DNA of 64,000 nucleotides from NCBI GenBank assembly GCA_002399025.1, contig DHCV01000038.1, positions 54,678 through 118,677 of the forward strand. Direction: 5' to 3'. A model generated the notes under the pieces. It saw only the letters and a program-made list of their open reading frames with translations, was not told where the DNA came from and made no database searches. This document shows positions 1 through 9,076 of the stretch, in pieces. Source of the DNA: Bacteroidales bacterium UBA4893 (GTDB lineage: Bacteria; Bacteroidota; Bacteroidia; Bacteroidales; P3). The first letter of the stretch is position 1, and each line of letters begins with the position of its first letter. The translations under genes were made by a program, and so were the position numbers.

Positions 1-2825
1 TTTACAACTTGACCTAAACTATTTATAATTCTTAGATTTACAGGCAGGTTATAAGAAGAGCTAATCTTAATTATACCCTTACTTGGATTAGGATATACCT
101 TCATTTGAATATTAAGCTCAATATCATTTAATGATAGTGGGTACTTTACAAAAATTTCTCTCTCGGAAGAATATACAGAAGGGCAGTTATCTTTCTGAAC
201 CTTTACTCTATAAGTATAATTTCCAGTTGAGTCAAGAGTTTGTGTTAATTGAGATGTTGAATGATCAATGATTGTCCAATCTTGATTATCTTTCTTTCTT
301 TCCCAATTAACAATTGTTCCTATATGTGTTGTTAAACGAATCGTTCCGGTTGTCGAGTTAATATTAATAGTATCATTTGGAGAATTGAGAACTCCTCCCC
401 AAGAGTTTTTAATATTAATAAGAATTGTATTTGAAGTATCCTTTAAATTATTTGAGAATGTAATTCTACGATAAAAAGTACTATCTGTAATTAATTCTGG
501 TTGGTAGTTAGCTTGATCACTAGTTTGAGTTGCATCAGACCAAGAACCATTTCTTACTTTTTGTTCCCATTTATAAGTAAAGTTTCCATGACCTCCAGTT
601 GGAACTTGTCCAATAAGTTCATTAGGTGTTCCTTGACCACAAAACTCTTGATTATTTGAAATTGTATTATTAACAATTGCAGGGAAGGTTGTTGTGAAAC
701 TCTTTCTTGAGCCATATTTTGTCCCTATAGAAGTTGTTATATAAGATCTGTAATAATAGGTTGTTTGTTCTGACAATCCTCCAAGAACATAAGAATATGC
801 TCCTAAGGTTGGATCTGTTAATGTTAGAACACTATCATTTTCAATTGTTGGAGAATCTGATGAATTAGTTGAATAAACGAATCCTTTTGTTATCAATGGT
901 GCGTCACCAACACTTATAAGCGATGCATTTAATGTTGCTCCATTATTATTTACATTGGTAGGATTAGAAGTAAGTAATGTTCCCAAACCATCTGTGGTGT
1001 TAAAGCTCAGGACTTCACTTGCAAGGCTCATTATTGAGGCATTTGAAGCATAAGCTCTGTAATAAATGGTTGAGCTATAAGGAAGAGAGGTAAGATTTGC
1101 AGAGAATGATGAGTCGGCTGTTGTTGATATTACTTTTGTTCCACTTACAGAGTTTACACTGTCTGGATTAGTATGCCAATAAAATCCTCTTTCAGTAATC
1201 GATTCAATCCCTAAATAAATAATTGAACCGTTAACGGTTGCAGAGCTTCCTCTTATAGATTCAGTATCTACTCCTAAGGTTCTAACCTGTGGAGAATTTG
1301 ACATATAATCAAATGTCATTGTTGAATCATTAATATATGTAATATGAGTTATAGGTTTATTTACAAGAGTTCCATTCTTTAGGGCAGTTGAAGGAGTTGA
1401 GGAATTGGTAAAGTAGTTTTGTCCACTTGCTCCACCAAATGGAGCTAATGCAGTTGAATTATGTGCAAGATTTCCGGTTGCAACCTCTATATAAAATCCT
1501 CTATCAGCAGGATTAACATTGATTTCATTATAATAGAAAGCATTTGTACCTTCTAATTTATTCTTATCTCCGTGATAAATTAACATCCCATTTCCAGGAA
1601 TATAAGCATCCCATCCTTTTTGTTTTCTGTGCTCAATTAGGAAATACTCTGATGGACTAATATCAACCCTATAAGAAATCAATGAGTCCGCAGTACAAGG
1701 TAAAACATTTGATGAAGTGTTCGTTAGGGTGATAGGGTCTCCCCAACCCAATATTTCTCTTTCCCAAGCATTCAAATATGGTGGAGTATTATGATTATTA
1801 TTATAACTTCCTGATGCCATCAAACACCATGTGTCTGGAGTTGCTGCAGTTCCTCCACTTGAAGTATAATCAGTATCATATAAATCCATTAGTCCTAAGG
1901 CATGTCCCATTTCATGACACATTGTTCCTATTCCGTCCATTTGTGAAGAACTTTTCTTTTCAGCAGAACAAGAATAGCTTGAAAATTGAACACCATCTTT
2001 AAGAATACTATTTGACACATAGGATTTATGAGGCCAAATTTCGCTTGTGTTTCCTGTTGAGGACTGTGCCTGACCAGCAAAAACAAAGTGAATGTTTGAA
2101 ACCCTTGTTTCTCCATTTCTATATTGTGAGAAATTGACTGATGGGTCAACAAGTGTTAGGGCTCCATTTACAAAAGCTCCCATTCCTCCTCCACCTGCAG
2201 CATAATAGGCTGAAGTATTAGGAAGGGTAACTGGACCAACAACATCAATTATCATTTCCAAAGCTCCTCCTGAATTATCATAATAATAATCTCTAACACT
2301 TCCTGTTGCTCCGTTCAAATTGTAGCCAACTTGGTTACACATTGTGTTGAAATCACTTTGAGTATAGGTAAAAGGTTTATCTGAAAAAGCAACCAAGATA
2401 AGTAGTAGGCGAACCTGTCCTGTGGTAACTGCCTTTTGAGAATTTTCTGTCTGATATAATTTTTTTCTTTCTTGAATTTGACTTTCACTAAAATGCAAAT
2501 TATGTGGGAGAGTGCTTAAGAATAATCTTTCTTCTGCAGTTCTTTCATTAGGATTTGATGCAATATAATTTGAAGGAATTAAGTCTCCCCTTTCGTTTAA
2601 TTGTCCATAAACAAATACATTTTCACTATTTCTAATTAATGTATATTCATCAATTGAAGATGCCCAATTTACCTTTTCATCACCTTTTAGGGTTAAGGTT
2701 ATTGTTTTTCCCTGAGGTTGTTTTATTGTAATTGGTTTTGGATTTGCTGGTATTGCAAATAGATTTACGCTAACAAAAGATATTAGCAACATAATTGTGA
2801 ATTGTTTCAAAAAGCTTGTCTTCAT
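1..2825 (-). CDS. M6-family secreted metalloprotease with T9SS sorting domain (3' end beyond window)
   Basis: The frame stays open from an ATG at 2825 to the window edge (941 codons), so the last residues are missing. Residues 1-24 form a signal peptide ending ...VNLFA. A zinc-protease motif HEMGHALGLMD starts near residue 304 and fits the HExxHxxGxxD signature of M6 (immune inhibitor A-like) peptidases; Gly/Ala-rich sequence and the usual prodomain-like segment precede it. After the catalytic part come repeated fibronectin/Ig-like beta modules (about residues 480-860) with recurrent ERGFYW/KGFVYS-type strands. The visible C-terminus, from about residue 903, carries VYPNPSKG and LRIINSLGQVV, the start of a type A T9SS sorting domain. 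It is predicted to be exported to the cell surface or medium, where it would degrade protein. A TAnnTTTG promoter lies just upstream. The family call is firm; the substrate is unknown. Confidence 0.88.
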   Translation of the reverse strand, partial: MKTSFLKQFTIMLLISFVSVNLFAIPANPKPITIKQPQGKTITLTLKGDEKVNWASSIDEYTLIRNSENVFVYGQLNERGDLIPSNYIASNPNERTAEERLFLSTLPHNLHFSESQIQERKKLYQTENSQKAVTTGQVRLLLILVAFSDKPFTYTQSDFNTMCNQVGYNLNGATGSVRDYYYDNSGGALEMIIDVVGPVTLPNTSAYYAAGGGGMGAFVNGALTLVDPSVNFSQYRNGETRVSNIHFVFAGQAQSSTGNTSEIWPHKSYVSNSILKDGVQFSSYSCSAEKKSSSQMDGIGTMCHEMGHALGLMDLYDTDYTSSGGTAATPDTWCLMASGSYNNNHNTPPYLNAWEREILGWGDPITLTNTSSNVLPCTADSLISYRVDISPSEYFLIEHRKQKGWDAYIPGNGMLIYHGDKNKLEGTNAFYYNEINVNPADRGFYIEVATGNLAHNSTALAPFGGASGQNYFTNSSTPSTALKNGTLVNKPITHITYINDSTMTFDYMSNSPQVRTLGVDTESIRGSSATVNGSIIYLGIESITERGFYWHTNPDSVNSVSGTKVISTTADSSFSANLTSLPYSSTIYYRAYASNASIMSLASEVLSFNTTDGLGTLLTSNPTNVNNNGATLNASLISVGDAPLITKGFVYSTNSSDSPTIENDSVLTLTDPTLGAYSYVLGGLSEQTTYYYRSYITTSIGTKYGSRKSFTTTFPAIVNNTISNNQEFCGQGTPNELIGQVPTGGHGNFTYKWEQKVRNGSWSDATQTSDQANYQPELITDSTFYRRITFSNNLKDTSNTILINIKNSWGGVLNSPNDTININSTTGTIRLTTHIGTIVNWERKKDNQDWTIIDHSTSQLTQTLDSTGNYTYRVKVQKDNCPSVYSSEREIFVKYPLSLNDIELNIQMKVYPNPSKGIIKISSSYNLPVNLRIINSLGQVV

Positions 2826-2873
2826 TAATTTCTCGTTCGTTTTAATATAATAATTTTATTTATTTCAAACTGG

Positions 2874-2881
2874 CAAAAATA
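2874..2881 (-). promoter_or_regulatory. Bacteroidota -7 element (TATTTTTG) for the M6 protease
   Basis: On the minus strand this reads TATTTTTG, a match to TAnnTTTG, 49 bp before the ATG at 2825. No clear TTTG -33 box is seen at the right distance. Confidence 0.5.
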
Positions 2882-2956
2882 CAAATAAAAAACGTAAAAA
2901 AAGTTATTATTATATTTTATTGTCTTTATTATGACAAAGAATATTGATTTTCCTTA

Positions 2957-2991
2957 CAAAAAAAGGAGCTTGCAAAACTGCAAGCTCCTTT
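2957..2991 (-). terminator. Rho-independent terminator after the 752-aa T9SS gene
   Basis: The minus strand shows a 12-13 bp stem (AAAGGAGCTTGCA with its complement) around a 4-nt loop, followed by seven Ts. It sits 22 bp after the stop codon of the gene ending at 3013. Confidence 0.85.
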
Positions 2992-3012
2992 ACATTATCT
3001 ATAAATTATGAA

Positions 3013-5271
3013 TTATTTATTGATAACAAGTTTTTTAGTTTCCTTAACTCCATTTACATTGATTGTATAGAAGTAAGTACCATTATTAAAGTTTTTAGTA
3101 TCTAATGAAACTCTATTTACAGTGTTAGCTGCTTTATTGCCTTCATTTAACTTTACTAATTCTCTTCCCATAATATCAGTTACAACAATAACAACATTAG
3201 CATTTGAAGTTAATGCGTATTCTATTGTAGTTTCATTTTGTGCAGGGTTAGGGTAAGCATTTAGGTTAAATGATGGAGTTGTTTGAGCTACACCATTGAT
3301 TGAAAGTGGATTTCTTGAAACCATCAAACGAATCATTGGAGAGTTTAAATTTGAGTACCAATCACCGAAAGGATATCCCCAAGCATAACCTTCAGATTCT
3401 TGACCTGGTGTCATAACTATTTGAGCCCACCAATCATAAGTTTTGAAAGTAGGGAAATAATCTTTATCATCCTTTGCAACATAGAATCTTCCATCATCTA
3501 ATAATTTGTAGCAAGCATAGTATAATTGTCCTGGACGTAGTAATACGTTTTCTTCAACAAATGGCAAATAAACTGAACTATAGTCAGTTGACCATTCTCT
3601 TGCATCTGGATTTGTGAATACTCCATTGTTTAATCCTTCATTAATAACTGTAACTTCAGATTGTGCACCTGCAGGAACGATTAAAGCATCAGCAACTGTT
3701 CCTTCAGTAAAGTCATAATATTTTAGAGAAACTTGAACTCTTAATCCTGCATCGCATGAGTCAGCAGCTGGAACGATTTCAACTCCCTTTGCATAAATTG
3801 CATTTCCTGGAGTAGTGTCTAAGTCAATAGGAGTCACGAAACGATTACATACTTCATATCCACCATTAACTGCACCTGGAGCATTATCAGATATATATCC
3901 ACCATCAAAACCATATGCCCAAGTAGCTCCTTCAATTAGAACATCAGCGTCAGATGCCCAACGAGCTTTTCCAGCAGGATCGGTTGAAGCAGGCATTTCA
4001 GAAACTCTGTAATATAATGAGTCTTCCATTGGTAAAGTTTGATAATTTGTACTATCTATTGATTGAAGATATTTAACTCCAGTTGAAAGACCATAAAGTC
4101 CTGGTACTTCATTATATAATCTAGCACCTTGTGTTTCCATTTCAATATGTCTTCTAATGTCATAACCAGTAGTTGAACCTGTGTTATCAACAACAGTATC
4201 AACTCTTGTATCGGGTGTAATATTTTGCATTACTGAACGATTAATTACAGAAGGAACTAAAGCTCCAAAAACATATGGAAATTCTAAATTTGTTGCTTGA
4301 TGAGTTAATTCTTCATTATAAGCATTGAATAAAGTGTTACCACCTGTATTTTCAATTGTAGAGATAAAGAATACTGAGTCTAACTTCATAAAAGAAGGAA
4401 CTACTCCATAAGCTGCATAGAAGTGTTTTGTAGAAAGAACATTCATTCTATATTCAGGTCCATCATAAACATTAACCTCATCTATAATCCAACGGTAACC
4501 TGCTGGAAGATTAGTTTGAGGAATTTGTTCACATAAATATCTAAAACGAATAAAAAGTGCTTCTTTATCTACTGAGTTTGCAACAGGAAGAGTAACAATT
4601 TTTTGACCACGAGCTTCTTCATTTACAGCAAAATCAATACCATTTATATTGATTTCGATTGAATCGTAAGTTGTAAAATTAGGATCAGTACTATAATCAA
4701 TAAAATAACGGTCTCTGTTGAAACGCATTGTGTATTGATTAAAAACTACATCAACTGTATTAAAATTAGTAGTTTCAAAACCATCAGTTAGTCTAATTGC
4801 TGCATTAAATGCTTTTGTGTTAACTTGACCATCAGCATAGAAAACTTCCAAAGGAGAAATTAATGCAAATCCATCACCAACTTCACCACTTAGCAATTGT
4901 GTAAACCAATAATAACCACGAGTAGACATTCCAAAATATTGGAATAATCTTGGATAAGTTGATTGAAGAATTGTAGTAGAAGCTGCTGTTGTGTCTAATA
5001 CACGCCATTGACCTTGGTTAGTTCCACCAGTGTGACCTGGAAGATTTTGAATAACATATTGGTTAGCATCGTTAAACTTAACTGTCATAACAGGTTCACC
5101 ATAGGTGAAATCCTTTCTTAAGTTTTCTGATTGCTTTTTGTTAGGAGTTATTTCAGAAGTTGATATAGCCTTATCTTTATTAGGCGCATAATCCTTTGAA
5201 ATAAACCTTTGTGCATTTGCACTTGTAGCTCCAATAACAAGAGCCGCAATAAGTAAGATTGTTCTTTTCAT
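3013..5271 (-). CDS. Secreted protein of unknown function with T9SS type A sorting domain
   Basis: 752 residues. Residues 1-20 are a clear signal peptide ending SANA before QR. The last 80 residues (from AYPNPAQNE to KKLVINK) are a typical type A T9SS sorting domain with the YPNPA, DIMGREL and GTYFYTI blocks. The middle 650 residues are rich in Asn, Thr and aromatic residues and look like beta-sandwich extracellular modules, but no catalytic motif or named domain is recognised. It is predicted to be translocated through the outer membrane by the T9SS and attached or released there. It has its own promoter (5332-5362) and its own terminator (2957-2991), so it is probably monocistronic. Its neighbour, the M6 protease, is also a T9SS cargo. 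The localisation is well supported; the function is unknown. Confidence 0.85.
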   Translation of the reverse strand: MKRTILLIAALVIGATSANAQRFISKDYAPNKDKAISTSEITPNKKQSENLRKDFTYGEPVMTVKFNDANQYVIQNLPGHTGGTNQGQWRVLDTTAASTTILQSTYPRLFQYFGMSTRGYYWFTQLLSGEVGDGFALISPLEVFYADGQVNTKAFNAAIRLTDGFETTNFNTVDVVFNQYTMRFNRDRYFIDYSTDPNFTTYDSIEININGIDFAVNEEARGQKIVTLPVANSVDKEALFIRFRYLCEQIPQTNLPAGYRWIIDEVNVYDGPEYRMNVLSTKHFYAAYGVVPSFMKLDSVFFISTIENTGGNTLFNAYNEELTHQATNLEFPYVFGALVPSVINRSVMQNITPDTRVDTVVDNTGSTTGYDIRRHIEMETQGARLYNEVPGLYGLSTGVKYLQSIDSTNYQTLPMEDSLYYRVSEMPASTDPAGKARWASDADVLIEGATWAYGFDGGYISDNAPGAVNGGYEVCNRFVTPIDLDTTPGNAIYAKGVEIVPAADSCDAGLRVQVSLKYYDFTEGTVADALIVPAGAQSEVTVINEGLNNGVFTNPDAREWSTDYSSVYLPFVEENVLLRPGQLYYACYKLLDDGRFYVAKDDKDYFPTFKTYDWWAQIVMTPGQESEGYAWGYPFGDWYSNLNSPMIRLMVSRNPLSINGVAQTTPSFNLNAYPNPAQNETTIEYALTSNANVVIVVTDIMGRELVKLNEGNKAANTVNRVSLDTKNFNNGTYFYTINVNGVKETKKLVINK

Positions 5272-5331
5272 GATTAATTTTTGTTTTTGTTAAAACTTAT
5301 TTGATTAATTTTTTTCAGTATTTACAACTTG

Positions 5332-5362
5332 CAAATATACTACTGAATTTTGGAAAAACAAA
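5332..5362 (-). promoter_or_regulatory. Bacteroidota promoter for the 752-aa T9SS gene
   Basis: The minus strand has TTTG (5359-5362), a 19-bp spacer, then TATATTTG (5332-5339). Box sequence and spacing both match the phylum consensus; the start codon is 60 bp downstream. Confidence 0.75.
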
Positions 5363-5402
5363 CTTTTTCTAATTTTTTTAACTTTTTAGAGAGAGAAAAT
5401 AG

Positions 5403-5410
5403 TAATTTTG
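5403..5410 (+). promoter_or_regulatory. mpl: -7 element (TAATTTTG) for mpl
   Basis: TAATTTTG matches TAnnTTTG and lies 20 bp before the mpl ATG, giving a very short leader. It is divergent from the promoter at 5332-5362. A TTTG -33 box is not evident; the upstream DNA is T-rich. Confidence 0.55.
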
Positions 5411-5430
5411 CAAGTAAATAAACAAGTTTT

Positions 5431-6786
5431 ATGAAAATACACTTTATTGCAATTGGAGGGAGTGCAATGCATAATTTAGCCATTGCCCTACACAAAAAAG
5501 GATATATTATTAGCGGTTCCGATGATGAGATTTTTAACCCTGCTAAGTCCAAATTGGAGAAATATGGTCTATTACCAAAAGAAATAGGCTGGAATAGAGA
5601 TAATATTAATGATGATTTGGATGCAATTATATTGGGTATGCATGCAAAAAAAGATAATCCAGAACTAATAAAGGCTCAAGAAATGAACCTTAAGATTTAT
5701 TCCTATCCAGAGTTTCTATATGAAATGTCTAAGGATAAAATAAGAATTGTGATTGGGGGAAGTCATGGGAAAACAACCATTACTGCAATGATTCTTCATG
5801 TTTTGAACAAGATGAATATTGATACTGATTATATGGTTGGGGCACAGCTTGAAGGTTTTGAGGTTATGGTTAGAATAAGCGAAAAGGCAAAATATATGGT
5901 TTTGGAGGGAGACGAATACCTTACATCCCCTATTGACCTTCGACCTAAATTTCATCTTTATAAACCAAACATTGCTCTAATAAGTGGTATTGCTTGGGAT
6001 CATATTAATGTATTCCCTACTTTTGAAATATATGTTGAGCAGTTTAGGATTTTCTGTGAAAAGATTGAGGGAAGTGGTTCTTTGGTTTATTGCAGGGAAG
6101 ACGAAAGGGTTAAAGAGGTTTCTGAGAATGCAAGAAAAGACATCAAAAAACTCCCATATGGAATAATTCCTCATAAGATTGAAAATGGAATAACAACTAT
6201 TATTTGGAAGGGTAAAGAATATGAAATGTCTGTTTTTGGCAAGCATAATTTGATGAATCTTTATGGAGCAATGCTGATTTGTGAGGAGATTGGTATTAGT
6301 AATGAGGATTTTTTAAGTTCAATAAGCAGTTTTACAGGTGCCTCCAAACGATTGGAATTGGTAAAGAAAAATGATAATGTTGCAATATATAAGGATTTTG
6401 CACATTCTCCTTCCAAACTAAAAGCAACAATTTCGGCTCTTAAGGAGCAGTATCTACAAAGAAAACTCGTTGCAGCAATGGAACTTCACACATTTAGCAG
6501 TTTGACCAAGGAGTTTCTTTTAGAATATAAAGGAGCTATGGATGAGGCAGACATTGCAATAGTTTATTTTAATCCTCATACTATTGCCCACAAAAGACTC
6601 CCACCCATTACTCCTGAGCAAGTTTATTCATCATTTGGACGAAAAGATATTATAATTTGTACTGACTCTAATGAAGTGATTGAAGTCATTAAGAGCCAAA
6701 AATGGGAAAATAGGAACTTATTAATGATGAGTTCTGGAAATTTTGATGGTATTAGTTTTGAGAAATTAGCTTTAGAAATTATTTAA
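5431..6786 (+). CDS. mpl: UDP-N-acetylmuramate:L-alanyl-gamma-D-glutamyl-meso-diaminopimelate ligase (Mpl-type Mur ligase)
   Basis: 451 residues, the usual length for Mpl. The N-terminus (KIHFIAIGGSAMHNLA) is the Rossmann-like UDP-sugar-binding part of the MurC/Mpl branch. The ATP-binding P-loop GGSHGKTT is near residues 109-116, and the central Mur-ligase domain follows with LEGDEY and the SGIAWDHINVF block. The C-terminal domain includes DFAHSPSK. Mpl joins the recycled tripeptide L-Ala-gamma-D-Glu-meso-DAP to UDP-MurNAc in the cytoplasm, saving cell-wall fragments; MurC itself would be shorter in the middle and lies in the mur cluster, which is not here. It is a single gene with its own promoter and a shared downstream terminator. 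Confidence in Mpl over MurC comes from the central motifs and the isolated context. Confidence 0.88.
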   Translation: MKIHFIAIGGSAMHNLAIALHKKGYIISGSDDEIFNPAKSKLEKYGLLPKEIGWNRDNINDDLDAIILGMHAKKDNPELIKAQEMNLKIYSYPEFLYEMSKDKIRIVIGGSHGKTTITAMILHVLNKMNIDTDYMVGAQLEGFEVMVRISEKAKYMVLEGDEYLTSPIDLRPKFHLYKPNIALISGIAWDHINVFPTFEIYVEQFRIFCEKIEGSGSLVYCREDERVKEVSENARKDIKKLPYGIIPHKIENGITTIIWKGKEYEMSVFGKHNLMNLYGAMLICEEIGISNEDFLSSISSFTGASKRLELVKKNDNVAIYKDFAHSPSKLKATISALKEQYLQRKLVAAMELHTFSSLTKEFLLEYKGAMDEADIAIVYFNPHTIAHKRLPPITPEQVYSSFGRKDIIICTDSNEVIEVIKSQKWENRNLLMMSSGNFDGISFEKLALEII

Positions 6787-6843
6787 ACGAAGGTTATTCA
6801 AAAATAAAAGGGACTTATTTGGAAATATCTCTGAGATAATTTG

Positions 6844-6885
6844 AAAAAGTCGGGGAATAAATTTATTTATCTCCCGACTTTTTTT
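6844..6885. terminator. Bidirectional terminator between mpl and the flippase-like gene
   Basis: An 11-bp stem AAAAAGTCGGG / CCCGACTTTTT encloses an AT-rich loop of 18 nt. T runs occur on both strands, so it can end mpl from the left and the minus-strand operon from the right. Confidence 0.85.
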
Positions 6886-6908
6886 GATTAGAATATATAT
6901 AGGATTTA

Positions 6909-8120
6909 TTATTGAAGATTTCTTCTTTTTAATCTTTGACGAGTGATAACTCTCTTTGACCATATAGGGAGGACAATCAGTCCTAATATAATATATGGAT
7001 AGTAAGTGAATATTCTCCATAGGACTGAAAGAGTTGAGCCAAGTCCAAGAGGAATAAACTCTCTGAAAAATACTGGAAAAGCAAATTCTGCAATTCCACT
7101 ACTTCCAGGTGTTGGACTTATGCAAAGGATTATCCACATTACTAATTGTCTTGCAAAGATCCAAACATGGTCTGCTAAAGGAGTAAAGGCTAAAATCAGG
7201 AAATTAACAACTAAGAATCTTGACATCCAAGAGCCAACAGTTATAAAATAGGCTTTTATCCAATAGAGGAAACTCTTACCTTTAAATTCCTTAGAAGAAA
7301 CAATTACGTCATCCCCTATCTTTTGAAGTTTAGCTTGATTTTTTCTGAATATTTTTTTGCGAGACAAAGAATAAAGTAGCCATTTGAACCCTCTTGGATA
7401 AATGAAAATTGCTAAAAGAATTATTATTGTTAGCAAACACATAAATCCATAGCCAATAAAGAAAACTGTTATTACTCCAAACTTCTGTCCAAAGACCATA
7501 AAGTCAAAATCAGATATGAATGCGAGATTGACCCCTACCAAAAGGATGGTTATTGGAGCAATTATTATGTAGAATAGTTCGTCCAACAAAGCCGTAATCA
7601 TAACTATTGCAGTTGAACGAGCTACACCAATTCCTTCCAAGGACACAATAAAAAGGGCAACTGCTGAGCCTCCAACCACAGTTGGGGTTATGGCAGAACT
7701 AAACTCCCATATCATAATTAGCTGAAAGCATTGTTTCCATGACAGCTGTTTATCTGAGAGAAAACGTAATCTATACATATACATTACATCTCTCATCATC
7801 GCAAAGAATAATGCTATTAGCAAACAAAATGTTGAACCCCAAGTCCAGGTTTTTAGAATATTCTTTAGAATATCCTGTTGGTAGTCAACTTGTATGTTTC
7901 CCTTATTGGCTTCATCGACAAAATGAAGCTCTTTTAATTCTTTTGCATTATCATTATTCGCATCAACCCAATAATATGCCCCTTCACCAACTGGGACTTC
8001 TGAAATAATTGGTTCAGAAAAATCTTTAGCAACTAAAAAAATGGCAACTCCAACCCCCAAAATAATTGGGACAATTACTTTGTTGAAAGAAAATAAACTT
8101 AGGGGGTTGGATTTGCTCAT
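6909..8120 (-). CDS. Flippase-like / lysylphosphatidylglycerol-synthase-TM family membrane protein
   Basis: 403 residues with about eight hydrophobic segments: near residues 16-30, 92-112, 130-165, 168-200, 213-238, 275-315 and 330-395. The middle carries the family signature: a YMYRLRFLS stretch followed by WEFSSAITPTVVGG, and near the C-terminus CISPTPGSSGIAE. These match the AglD/MprF-TM (UPF0104) family, which moves or modifies lipid-linked molecules; members lacking the MprF synthase domain, as here, have no assigned substrate. A loop of about 50 residues between the first two membrane segments is longer than usual. It is the last gene of the ribE-hflX-mscS operon, 19 bp after the MscS gene. 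The family assignment is good; the role is open. Confidence 0.82.
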   Translation of the reverse strand: MSKSNPLSLFSFNKVIVPIILGVGVAIFLVAKDFSEPIISEVPVGEGAYYWVDANNDNAKELKELHFVDEANKGNIQVDYQQDILKNILKTWTWGSTFCLLIALFFAMMRDVMYMYRLRFLSDKQLSWKQCFQLIMIWEFSSAITPTVVGGSAVALFIVSLEGIGVARSTAIVMITALLDELFYIIIAPITILLVGVNLAFISDFDFMVFGQKFGVITVFFIGYGFMCLLTIIILLAIFIYPRGFKWLLYSLSRKKIFRKNQAKLQKIGDDVIVSSKEFKGKSFLYWIKAYFITVGSWMSRFLVVNFLILAFTPLADHVWIFARQLVMWIILCISPTPGSSGIAEFAFPVFFREFIPLGLGSTLSVLWRIFTYYPYIILGLIVLPIWSKRVITRQRLKRRNLQ

Positions 8121-8139
8121 TGAATAATCTTATTAAATT

Positions 8140-9060
8140 TTATAGCTTAACGATTGGAACATCAATTTTGTTATCATAAAGATATTGATAAACCTTATCG
8201 CTCAATGCCCAATTAACATCCCAATAGTCATCAGTATTTACCCATACCCTTGCACTAAGGGTGATAGAAGATTCTGTAATATTTGTAACTACCATTGGTT
8301 CTGGGGTCTTCAATACTCTTTGGTCTTGATTAAGAATATCAAGGACATCTTTTGAAATTTGATTTGTATTAACTCCGTGTGCAAGCTTTAGATTAATATC
8401 CAAACGTCTTGTGTCTAAAAGTGAGAAATTAGTAATTGTACCTGAAGAAAGCGGACCATTTGGAATTGAAATAGTCTTGTTGTCTGGAGTTATCAATATT
8501 GTTGTAAAAATTTGAACTGACTTTACTGTGCCTTCAGTTCCTTGAGCAGCAATATAATCCCCTGATTTGAAAGGACGCAAAACCAAAAGAACAACTCCTC
8601 CTGCAATATTGGAAAGAGTTCCTGAAAAAGCCATACCAATTGCTAAGCCCATAGCTCCTAAAAGGGCAATAAACGAAGTCATAGGTATTCCAATAATACT
8701 TATAACGCTAAGGATAATTAGTATTTTAAGGACTATTGAAATAATTTGAACAATGAAAGGGACTAAGGAAGAATCGACTTCCTTCTTAATCATTAGTTTT
8801 TTAATTCTCCTACATAAGAAGTTAGTTAGTTTAAATCCTATCCAAAGTAATAGAATGGCAACAAGTATTTTGGGTCCATAATCAAGAAGTAGATTAATCC
8901 CCTTTTGTTGCAATTGCTGAATCATATCAATACTTTGCTTTACTGTTTCTGCGGTTGATTGAGCCGCTGCAGTTGTAACGCTTTCAACATTTGTTACAAC
9001 TTTATCTGCATGTTCTGCAATTTTTTCTGCTGTTTCAGATGATGTGTCTGTCTGTAACAT
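8140..9060 (-). CDS. MscS-family small-conductance mechanosensitive channel
   Basis: 306 residues. A helical, Thr/Ala/Gln-rich N-terminus (1-55) leads into three membrane helices: about 60-80, 100-122 and the pore helix 127-160. The pore helix shows the glycine/alanine pattern ALLGAMGLAIGMAFSGTLSNIAGG typical of MscS TM3. It is followed by the beta domain (RPFKSGDYI, TTILITPDNKTISIPNG) and the cytoplasmic alpha/beta vestibule. It should open under membrane tension and release solutes on osmotic downshift. It lies 16 bp after hflX and 19 bp before the flippase-like gene, so it is co-transcribed with both. There is no sign of truncation. Confidence 0.93.
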   Translation of the reverse strand: MLQTDTSSETAEKIAEHADKVVTNVESVTTAAAQSTAETVKQSIDMIQQLQQKGINLLLDYGPKILVAILLLWIGFKLTNFLCRRIKKLMIKKEVDSSLVPFIVQIISIVLKILIILSVISIIGIPMTSFIALLGAMGLAIGMAFSGTLSNIAGGVVLLVLRPFKSGDYIAAQGTEGTVKSVQIFTTILITPDNKTISIPNGPLSSGTITNFSLLDTRRLDINLKLAHGVNTNQISKDVLDILNQDQRVLKTPEPMVVTNITESSITLSARVWVNTDDYWDVNWALSDKVYQYLYDNKIDVPIVKL

Positions 9061-9076
9061 AACTTATTTTATTTAA

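Noticed and set aside
1778..2152. Two 74-codon frames on opposite strands inside the first gene.
   Set aside because: Both are shadows of the M6 protease reading frame, which stays open with the HExxH motif across this region.
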